The notes below the pieces were generated by a model. That model had not been told where the DNA came from. It was given only the letters and a program-made list of their open reading frames with translations, and searched no databases. DNA of 64,000 nucleotides from Chitinophagaceae bacterium (GTDB lineage Bacteria > Bacteroidota > Bacteroidia > Chitinophagales > Chitinophagaceae), in contig JAFMJI010000004.1 in NCBI GenBank assembly GCA_017853575.1, positions 87,176 to 151,175 on the forward strand, in the 5' to 3' direction. The number at the start of each line of letters is the position of its first letter. Position 1 is the stretch's first letter. The position numbers and the translations under genes are program-made. This document shows positions 19,090 to 26,340 of the stretch, one piece after another.

Positions 19090-20577
19090 ATGAAATCGAA
19101 TAATATTCATCAGGAAGCATATCGCCACAACCTCTCCTATAATACAAGAAGACATTTTCTTCGAGAGTGCAGAACAGGAATGGGAATGTTGGCATTGGGA
19201 TCTTTGTTAGATGGATGTAATTTTTTCAGCAACGCTGAAAATGAACTTCTTGCTAAAAATCCATTGGCAGCAAAGCCTTCTCCCCTTTTAGGAAAAGCAA
19301 AATCAGTCATATTCTTGCACATGGCTGGTGCGCCCTCACAGCTTGAGATGTTTGACTATAAACCTGAATTGCAAAAAATGGATGGCATGGATTGCCCAGA
19401 TTCATTTATTCAGGGTAAAAAATTTGCATTTATACGTGGGGTACCAAAACTTCTTGGACCTCAGGCAAGTTTTAAACAATATGGAGAAAGTGGTATATGG
19501 CTTTCAAACCACATGCAACATTTTCAATCTGTGGTAGATGAAGTTTCACTGTTAAAGGCTGTTTCAACTGATCAATTTAATCATGCTCCTGCACAATTGT
19601 TGATGCATTGCGGAACGCCTAGACTAGGTCGTCCTAGCATGGGTTCATGGGTTACATATGGATTGGGTTCTGAAAATTCAAATTTGCCTGGATTTGTTGT
19701 ACTTACTTCTGGAGGAAGAAATCCAGATGCTGGAAAAAGTGTTTGGGGAAGTGGGTTCCTTCCATCTGTTTACCAAGGTGTTCAATGTCGATCTGAAGGC
19801 GATCCGGTGTTGTTTTTGAAAGATCCAAATGGCTATGACAGAGACTTGCGAAAATCTTCCATTGAAACCATCAACAAAGTAAATGAACTGTCATACGAAG
19901 AGTACAAGGATCCAGAGATTTTATCGCGTATTTCTCAATATGAGATGGCATTCAAAATGCAGATTGCTGTTCCTGATGTAATGAACATCAGTGATGAGCC
20001 AGCATACATCCATGAATTGTATGGAACAAAACCTGGGAAAGAATCATTTGCAAACAATGTATTGCTCGCGAGAAAATTGGTTGAAAAGGGAGTTCGATTT
20101 GTACAACTCTTTGATTGGGGATGGGACAGTCATGGTACTGATCCAGGTACAGCGTTGGATCAGGGTTTTGTGGAAAAATGTAGAGAGAATGATCAGGCAG
20201 TCAGTGCTCTTTTGATCGATTTAAAACAACGTGGACTTCTCGATGAAACATTGGTGGTATGGGGTGGAGAATTTGGCAGAACTCCTATGCAGGAAAATAG
20301 AGATGGAAAACAAAACTCTTTCAAAGGTAGAGATCACCATTCAGACGCATTCTGTATGTGGATGGCAGGTGCTGGCATTAAAAAAGGGTTTACTTATGGA
20401 GAAACGGATCCCATTGGATATAATCCAATAGAAGGAAAAGTAACCGTGCATGATATTCAAGCAACCATTCTGCAACAACTTGGTTTTGATCATACTGCAT
20501 TTACTTATCCATTTCAGGGTAGAAATTTCAGACTAACAGATGTATTCGGAAAAGTAATCGACCCAATCATATCATAG
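19090..20577 (+). CDS. DUF1501 protein, Tat-exported (sulfatase/alkaline-phosphatase-like fold)
   Basis: This 495-residue protein begins with a Tat-type signal: RRHFLREC (Arg 20-21), then a hydrophobic GMGMLALGSLL and a cysteine in LLDGC (Cys 43), so it may be a Tat lipoprotein. The body matches DUF1501: FLHMAGAPSQLEMFDYKP, HAPAQLLMHCGTPRLGRPSMG, LFDWGWDSHGT, LVVWGGEFGRTPMQ and GRDHHSDAFCMWMAG. The family is distantly related to alkaline phosphatases and sulfatases; the His/Asp residues in DSHG and RDHH may bind metal (inference). The DUF1549/DUF1553-DUF1501 pairing is the standard partnership. The next gene starts one base after the stop. Confidence 0.92.
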   Translation: MKSNNIHQEAYRHNLSYNTRRHFLRECRTGMGMLALGSLLDGCNFFSNAENELLAKNPLAAKPSPLLGKAKSVIFLHMAGAPSQLEMFDYKPELQKMDGMDCPDSFIQGKKFAFIRGVPKLLGPQASFKQYGESGIWLSNHMQHFQSVVDEVSLLKAVSTDQFNHAPAQLLMHCGTPRLGRPSMGSWVTYGLGSENSNLPGFVVLTSGGRNPDAGKSVWGSGFLPSVYQGVQCRSEGDPVLFLKDPNGYDRDLRKSSIETINKVNELSYEEYKDPEILSRISQYEMAFKMQIAVPDVMNISDEPAYIHELYGTKPGKESFANNVLLARKLVEKGVRFVQLFDWGWDSHGTDPGTALDQGFVEKCRENDQAVSALLIDLKQRGLLDETLVVWGGEFGRTPMQENRDGKQNSFKGRDHHSDAFCMWMAGAGIKKGFTYGETDPIGYNPIEGKVTVHDIQATILQQLGFDHTAFTYPFQGRNFRLTDVFGKVIDPIIS

Positions 20578-20578
20578 A

Positions 20579-21904
20579 ATGAAAATATTCATTGGACATC
20601 TGCATCCCCTACTCGTTCACCTGCCCATTGGAATATGGATTATCTATTTATTGATTGAGTTTTTAAAAACAAGGAATCAATACAAACAGATTGATTTTAT
20701 CATCAAGATTGTCTTTTATACTGGAGCTATATCTGCAGTTGCATCAATCATAACTGGACTTATCAATGCCAATCAGCAAGGATATCCAACAAATGATGTA
20801 TTCAATCATCAATGGATGGCAATAGGTACAAGCGTTTTGTTTTTGATATTTTTTTATATACGGAACCATTTTACTCTAAGAACAGTTTTAGTGAATTCTT
20901 TTTTAATCCTATTATTCATGTTGATTTCGATAACAGGACATTTAGGTGGTATTCTAACCCATGGTGAAGATTATTTCAGCATTCAAAATGATGAAAAAAA
21001 AGTGATCAAACCATTGGCAATTCAACATATTAATGAGGCCCTCATTTATAAAGACCTGGTTCAATATATTTTCGATAAAAATTGCTTATCCTGCCATGGT
21101 CAAAACAAACAAAAAGGAAATTTAAGGCTCGACACCTATGATCACATCATGTCTGGTGGAAAATCTGGGAAAGTTATCCAACTCAGCAACCTAGAAAAAA
21201 GTGAGTTGATTAAACGAATATTACTAGATCAATCTGATGAAAAACACATGCCTCCCAAAGACAACATGCAATTAGAAACATTTGAAATTCAAATGTTGAA
21301 ATGGTGGGTTTCAAATGGAGCTGAAACTTCTTCCAAAGTAAAAGATATATCAGCTGACACGCTCATGATCCGCTCAATCAAACAATTTCATGATGCATTT
21401 TCACAAATCAATGACGTAGCATCCATCAAACGACCCATGTTGGACGAAATTGAAGCAAATACATTGAAAAAAATTCAATCTCTTGGCTGGTCTTTAATTC
21501 CATTGAGCAAAGATGATCATTATTATAGGGCTGTTGCCTTTAATGTAGAGGATTCCATTGGAAATGCATTAAAAACGTTGAGTGAAATTTCAAAGAATAT
21601 CATTGAACTCAAGTTGTCTTTCTCAAATCTAAATGATAAAGACGCAATACAATTATCAGCATTCAGATCTTTGGAAAAACTTTGGCTTGATCATACTTTG
21701 ATTACTTCAAAAGGATTGGAAAACTTAAAACAGATAAACAACCTCAATTATTTAAATCTTTTTGCTTGTTCAATCAATGAAAGGGATTTGTCAAATTATT
21801 CTGATCGCCGAGATTTAAAATTGGTTTATCCCAACATGAAGGATACAGCTTGGAAAATAGCAGACACCACTGAATTGACTGCAATTAAGAAACAATTGCC
21901 CTGA
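20579..21904 (+). CDS. DUF2231-like membrane domain fused to PSCyt1 cytochrome and LRR-like tail
   Basis: The 441-residue protein starts with four membrane helices (about 12-30, 43-62, 79-95 and 103-122) opening with HLHPLLVHLPIGIW, the DUF2231 signature. A cytochrome-c-like domain follows, with CLSCH (Cys 169, Cys 172, His 173), NLRLDTYDHIMSGGKSGKVI and HMPPKDNMQL as in PSCyt1. Residues about 330-430 show leucine-rich-like periodicity (ISKNIIELKLSFSNLNDKDA; SLEKLWLDHTLITSKGLENL). It probably anchors a haem domain on the outer face of the inner membrane and completes the trio with the two preceding genes. Its last 20 bases overlap the convergent kinase gene. Confidence 0.88.
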   Translation: MKIFIGHLHPLLVHLPIGIWIIYLLIEFLKTRNQYKQIDFIIKIVFYTGAISAVASIITGLINANQQGYPTNDVFNHQWMAIGTSVLFLIFFYIRNHFTLRTVLVNSFLILLFMLISITGHLGGILTHGEDYFSIQNDEKKVIKPLAIQHINEALIYKDLVQYIFDKNCLSCHGQNKQKGNLRLDTYDHIMSGGKSGKVIQLSNLEKSELIKRILLDQSDEKHMPPKDNMQLETFEIQMLKWWVSNGAETSSKVKDISADTLMIRSIKQFHDAFSQINDVASIKRPMLDEIEANTLKKIQSLGWSLIPLSKDDHYYRAVAFNVEDSIGNALKTLSEISKNIIELKLSFSNLNDKDAIQLSAFRSLEKLWLDHTLITSKGLENLKQINNLNYLNLFACSINERDLSNYSDRRDLKLVYPNMKDTAWKIADTTELTAIKKQLP

Positions 21905-22916
21905 AACTCTTCAACAATTGAAGTTGATTGATGGTACGATGTAAATTGTTTTCTGGATTATTGATATGATAATAGATGTCATCATTCAAGTAATCTGTAA
22001 AAAATCTTAGTGCTTGCATGTAGATCATAAAATCACCGGCATATTGGATATGCTTCAATTCGTCTTCAGTCATTTGATCAGACATTTTTTCTTTGTACCC
22101 TTCCACAATTGCCAAATAAAAATCCCTTCTGGCTTCCACAAGATTTATATTCGGTTCTTCTTCATTGGCTGGAGACAAATAGGTTCTGAACATATCACCC
22201 AAATCGCTTATAAAGTATCCAGGCATGACAGTATCTAAGTCTATTACACAAATTCCTTTATTGGCATGATTAAAAAGCACATTGCTAATTTTGGTATCAT
22301 GATGTGTGACACGTAATTTGAATGAGCCGGATGCAAGAATTTTTTCATAAAAGGCAACAATATCATATTCATTTTCCATTTGGGAAATGATTGATTGTGT
22401 TTGGTGAATTCTCTCTTGATTGCCATTTATCAATGCATCTCTGAATTGTTTCCATCTAAATGTGAGGTTATGAAAATCAACAATGGAAGGTTTTAATTGA
22501 GTCACATCAAAATCCTTGAAAGATGCTGTAAAATTTCCAAATTGCTTTGCCGCTTCATAAGCTTGATCTGGTTCATCACAAACATTGATTGAATGTGAAC
22601 CTTCTACAAAAGGAATGAGACGATAGTAAATGCCGTTTTTTAAATGAAAATCTTTATTTGTCTTTGTTTTTAATGGGGTGGGTAAAATAGTGGTAGAATA
22701 TGTATTGTTTAGCCAGCTTGATAGTAAATTGATATTGTCGGCAATATGTTCAGGCCATTTGAAAACAGCATTGTTTAATTCTTGCAGTATGAAAGCGTTG
22801 TTATTATCTTTTGTGACAACAAAAGTTTTGTGGATAAGTCCAGATCCAAATGGTTCTACTTTGTATTCACCTGCGTTGTTTATGAAAGCATCTAAAAGAT
22901 CCTGAAAATTTTCCAT
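21885..22916 (-). CDS. Phosphotransferase, N-acetylhexosamine 1-kinase-like
   Basis: This 343-residue aminoglycoside-phosphotransferase-fold kinase has the catalytic loop HHDTKISN (His 206, Asp 207, Asn 212) and the metal-binding VIDLDTVMPG (Asp 226 and 228). The combination of DTKISNV with IDLDTVMPGYFISDLGD resembles bifidobacterial NahK, which makes GlcNAc- or GalNAc-1-phosphate; similar genes are sometimes labelled mucin desulfatase or homoserine-kinase-like. Substrate specificity cannot be settled from sequence. It is one base downstream of serA and overlaps the cytochrome gene end by 20 bases. Proximity to glycosylasparaginase makes an amino-sugar substrate attractive (inference). Confidence 0.8.
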   Translation of the reverse strand: MENFQDLLDAFINNAGEYKVEPFGSGLIHKTFVVTKDNNNAFILQELNNAVFKWPEHIADNINLLSSWLNNTYSTTILPTPLKTKTNKDFHLKNGIYYRLIPFVEGSHSINVCDEPDQAYEAAKQFGNFTASFKDFDVTQLKPSIVDFHNLTFRWKQFRDALINGNQERIHQTQSIISQMENEYDIVAFYEKILASGSFKLRVTHHDTKISNVLFNHANKGICVIDLDTVMPGYFISDLGDMFRTYLSPANEEEPNINLVEARRDFYLAIVEGYKEKMSDQMTEDELKHIQYAGDFMIYMQALRFFTDYLNDDIYYHINNPENNLHRTINQLQLLKSFRAIVS

Positions 22917-22917
22917 T

Positions 22918-24156
22918 TTAATAGAGCAGTCTTACTTTAAGAGCGCCTTTCACTTTTTTCAACAACTCAACTGCGCTTTTAGAAAGTTTGGTGTCAATAT
23001 CAAGTACAACATACCCTATATCATCATTTGTTTTCAAATTTTGCCCCAATACATTGATTTTGTTATCGGATAGACTGCTGTTGATCTCTGAAAGAACTCC
23101 CGGTATATTATTGTGTATATGTAGAATGCGATGGGTTTTTTCCTGTTGAGGCAGACTCAATTCAGGAACAGTATGAGATCCAGTGGTGGCACCGGTTTCA
23201 AGGTAATTCAACATTTTGGTGCTTACATCTTCACCAATATTCAACTGAGCTTCTTCAGTTGAACCACCAATATGAGGTGTTAATAATACATTGGGTAACC
23301 CTTGCAGAGGACTTTCAAAGCGATCGCCATTCTTTTCAGGTTCCCAAGGAAATACATCAACACCAGCGCCGGATAAATGTCCAGATACCAAGGCTTGTTT
23401 CAATGCATTCAGGTCGACCACTTCTCCCCTAGCATAATTCAAAAGAATGGACCCTTTTTTAAAATACTTCAACAATGATTTATTGATCAAATTTTTGGTT
23501 TGACTGGTTTCAGGTATATGAAGTGTAATAATATCTGATTTAGAGACCAATTCTTTTAATGATTTTTTAGAAATGGCATTCCCAAGAGGAAGTTTTGTTA
23601 TCGCATCATAGAAAAGAATTTTCATCCCCATCGCCTCAGCAAGGATACTTACTTGAGATCCAATATTTCCATATCCAATAATGCCGAGTGTTTTTCCTCT
23701 CAATTCAAAACTGCCTTTTGCATCTTTATTCCAAATGCCCTCATGAGCAGCTTTGTTTTTATCCAATATTTTCCTAATCAACATTACAGAAGCGCCTATT
23801 ATCAATTCTGCTACTGATCTGGTATTGCTATATGGTGCATTGAAAACAACAACTCCTTTTTTTCTGGCAGCATGTAGGTTAACTTGGTTGGTACCGATGC
23901 AAAAACAGCCAATCGCTTGAAGTTTCTTTGCATGTTGAAGAACTCTTTCAGTAACCATGGTTTTTGATCTGATGCCTATAAGGTGGGCATCTTTGACTTC
24001 CTGAATGAGTTGATCTTCAGGCAAAGCACCTGAAAACTTTTTTATATCAACATAGCCTGCATCTTTGAAAATCTTAATGGCAGTATCACTGATATTTTCA
24101 AAAAATACAATTTTGATTTTGTCTTTCGGATAACTTGTGTTTGTTGAATTACTCAT
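22918..24156 (-). CDS. serA: D-3-phosphoglycerate dehydrogenase
   Basis: This 412-residue NAD-dependent enzyme makes the first step of serine synthesis. It has the Rossmann motif GIIGYGNIGSQ (about 155-165), the catalytic Arg in LNYARGEVVDL, and the catalytic His in LTPHIGGSTEEAQ. A C-terminal ACT-type domain (RILHIHNNIPGVLSEINSSL) suggests feedback inhibition by serine, as in the E. coli-type enzyme. The start ATG 24156 gives a short polar lead before VFFENISD. It is probably co-transcribed with the downstream kinase gene (one-base gap) and divergent from the serine hydrolase. Confidence 0.95.
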   Translation of the reverse strand: MSNSTNTSYPKDKIKIVFFENISDTAIKIFKDAGYVDIKKFSGALPEDQLIQEVKDAHLIGIRSKTMVTERVLQHAKKLQAIGCFCIGTNQVNLHAARKKGVVVFNAPYSNTRSVAELIIGASVMLIRKILDKNKAAHEGIWNKDAKGSFELRGKTLGIIGYGNIGSQVSILAEAMGMKILFYDAITKLPLGNAISKKSLKELVSKSDIITLHIPETSQTKNLINKSLLKYFKKGSILLNYARGEVVDLNALKQALVSGHLSGAGVDVFPWEPEKNGDRFESPLQGLPNVLLTPHIGGSTEEAQLNIGEDVSTKMLNYLETGATTGSHTVPELSLPQQEKTHRILHIHNNIPGVLSEINSSLSDNKINVLGQNLKTNDDIGYVVLDIDTKLSKSAVELLKKVKGALKVRLLY

Positions 24157-24222
24157 TAGAAAAATCTGTAATTTTATGCGAATTTAACAACTTCTAACCC
24201 CTATTCCAATTAAAGACCTGTG

Positions 24223-25395
24223 ATGTTGAAAATCAAAGTATTCGTTGGATTGTTTTTCCTTTTTTCAAGCCTCTTCTATTTTGTTGAAAATTATTTACTT
24301 GGTAATCCCGCGTCAGAAAAATCAGCTATTTCCCGCATTGAGATACCGATCACCACTTCTCTTAGCAGCAACGAGGAGCTCTTGAGAAAATCTTCTTCAA
24401 AATTCTTTGAAGAGAGTCTTGTTAGAACCAGGTTCAACGGTGCCATGCTTGTGGCACACAATGGAAAGATTGTATTTGAAGAATATGAGGGACTCAAGGA
24501 GGTGTTAAAAGGAGATCCTATTGATTCATCCACATCATTTCACCTGGCTTCTGTTTCAAAGACATTTACAGCCATGGCCGTATTGAAATTATGGGAGGAT
24601 GGTAAACTACAGATTGATGATAAAGTTGAAAAATATATTTCAGGATTTCCTTTTAATCAGATTACAGTTCGAAACTTATTGAGCCACCGATCTGGACTTC
24701 CTAACTATGTATATTTTGCAGAGCAAGTTGGATGGAACACCAGAAATTATTTACATAACGATGATATGCTAAAGTTGTTGTTAAAAAATAGGTCAAGATT
24801 AAGAATTGGAAGACCGAATGCATATTTCGACTACTGCAATACCAATTATGCTTTGTTAGCCATCATCATCGAAAAGGTCTCAGGAAAAAGCTTTGCTTCA
24901 TACATGGACCAGACTTTCTTTACTCCCATAGGGATGACCAATACTTTTGTATTTGATATCAATAAAACAGAAAAAGTTCTTCCATCATTCAAATACAACA
25001 ACAGGAAAGAACCGATGATGTTTCTTGATGCGGTATACGGTGACAAGAACATCTACAGTACAGCCCGCGATATGCTTAAATGGGACATTGCTTTGAACAG
25101 TGGAAAACTATTTAAACAGGAGACCCTCAATGAGGCATTCAGGGGTTACAGCTATGAAAGAAAAGGTGTAAAAAATTATGGGCTGGGATGGAGACTCTAT
25201 GAACTGCCTACTGGAAAGAAAATTGTTTACCACAACGGATGGTGGCATGGGAATAATACTGTGTTCAGTAAGTTGATGCAAGATTCTACCACGATCATAG
25301 TATTGGGAAATAAATTCAACAGAAACATTTATCAGGCCAAAAGGATTGCAGGAATTTTCCCAGGATATGGAATTCAATCTGATGATGATGAATGA
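24223..25395 (+). CDS. Serine hydrolase, beta-lactamase/class C PBP-like
   Basis: This 390-residue exported or membrane-anchored protein has an N-terminal hydrophobic helix (about 5-22). The penicillin-binding fold is marked by the SxxK nucleophile motif HLASVSKTF (Ser 110, Lys 113), a YxN motif in YFDYCNTNYALL, and the third motif HNGWWHG near residue 340. Such proteins range from DD-peptidases to esterases; there is no basis to call resistance. A GTG at 24220 directly precedes the chosen ATG. The gene overlaps the start of nnrD by up to 14 bases. Confidence 0.9.
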   Translation: MLKIKVFVGLFFLFSSLFYFVENYLLGNPASEKSAISRIEIPITTSLSSNEELLRKSSSKFFEESLVRTRFNGAMLVAHNGKIVFEEYEGLKEVLKGDPIDSSTSFHLASVSKTFTAMAVLKLWEDGKLQIDDKVEKYISGFPFNQITVRNLLSHRSGLPNYVYFAEQVGWNTRNYLHNDDMLKLLLKNRSRLRIGRPNAYFDYCNTNYALLAIIIEKVSGKSFASYMDQTFFTPIGMTNTFVFDINKTEKVLPSFKYNNRKEPMMFLDAVYGDKNIYSTARDMLKWDIALNSGKLFKQETLNEAFRGYSYERKGVKNYGLGWRLYELPTGKKIVYHNGWWHGNNTVFSKLMQDSTTIIVLGNKFNRNIYQAKRIAGIFPGYGIQSDDDE

Positions 25396-26254
25396 TATCC
25401 CTCAACATCTAAGAGACTTAAACAGGGTTCATGTTTTTACTGAATCAACGATTGAAGTTAAAAGAAGGATCAAATCATTTGATGAATTTGCACACAAAGG
25501 AACAAGAGGACATGCTGCAATCATAGCAGGATCAGAGGGTATGATGGGTGCAGCTATCCTTGCAACTTCTGCCTGTATGAGATCTGGAACAGGCAAAACA
25601 ACTTCCTTCGTGCCTGGCTCTTGCTTCAATTTAATACATCAATCAATACCTGAAGCATTGGTAAAATCATCAGATTCAGTACCCGAAGCCTTTCAAGAAT
25701 TTCAATCAATTGCCATTGGTCCGGGTTTAGGAATATCCCAGCATTCAAAAACCTTGCTTGAATCTGCGCTTAACTCCAATAAACCTTTGATAATTGATGC
25801 TGATGGAATTAACATCCTCTCTAAAAATCCAGCACTTAAAAATAACCTACCCAAAGATGTATTACTTACGCCACATCATGGCGAATGGGAAAGAATGTTC
25901 TTTGCATGTGACAATGATACTTTAAAAATTAAAACTTCAATAGAATATTGTAATAATTTGAATATCAATATGATACTCAAAGGACATTATTCTATTTTGA
26001 TTACACCCAATCGTTTTTTTATAAATGGAACTGGCAACATGGGCATGGCAAAAGCAGGCAGTGGGGATGTGTTAACGGGAATATTGGTGTCTTTAATGGC
26101 TCAGGGGTATTCTGTAGAAGATGCTGGAATAATTGGCATGTACGTTCATGGTTTAGCTGGCGATTTTGCCAGAGTTAACCTTGGACATGATTATATGACT
26201 GCAACTGACATAATTCATTATCTATCAGCCGCTTTTAGATCTATTCGCAACTAG
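25382..26254 (+). CDS. nnrD: ADP-dependent NAD(P)H-hydrate dehydratase
   Basis: This ribokinase-like enzyme (about 290 residues) repairs hydrated NAD(P)H using ADP. Motifs are KGTRGHAAIIAGSEGMMGAA near the N terminus, IAIGPGLGIS, LLTPHHGEWERMF and the nucleotide-binding GTGNMGMAKAGSGDVLTGI. In many bacteria the dehydratase is fused behind the NnrE epimerase; here only the dehydratase domain is present. Three in-frame ATGs (25382, 25385, 25388) overlap the upstream stop; the open frame extends further back to 25346, but those codons lie wholly inside the hydrolase gene. The overlap suggests translational coupling. Confidence 0.92.
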   Translation: MMMNDIPQHLRDLNRVHVFTESTIEVKRRIKSFDEFAHKGTRGHAAIIAGSEGMMGAAILATSACMRSGTGKTTSFVPGSCFNLIHQSIPEALVKSSDSVPEAFQEFQSIAIGPGLGISQHSKTLLESALNSNKPLIIDADGINILSKNPALKNNLPKDVLLTPHHGEWERMFFACDNDTLKIKTSIEYCNNLNINMILKGHYSILITPNRFFINGTGNMGMAKAGSGDVLTGILVSLMAQGYSVEDAGIIGMYVHGLAGDFARVNLGHDYMTATDIIHYLSAAFRSIRN

Positions 26255-26287
26255 AGAAAAATGGCTTTTTTTACTTATTTTTGCAGC

Positions 26288-26301
26288 CCCTCAAATGAGG
26301 G
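26288..26301 (+). other. Small hairpin upstream of hppA
   Basis: CCCTCAAATGAGGG can form a 5-base-pair stem with an AAAT loop in the 86-base gap between nnrD and hppA. It lacks a strong T run, so it may be a weak terminator of the upstream unit or part of the hppA leader. Confidence 0.35.
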
Positions 26302-26340
26302 TTTATCGTATCAAAACATCAAAACCGAGAAATACTGTTT

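Noticed and set aside
24223..25395. Beta-lactamase resistance gene
   Set aside because: The SxxK/YxN/HxG motifs are shared by many peptidases and esterases; nothing in sequence or context indicates antibiotic hydrolysis.
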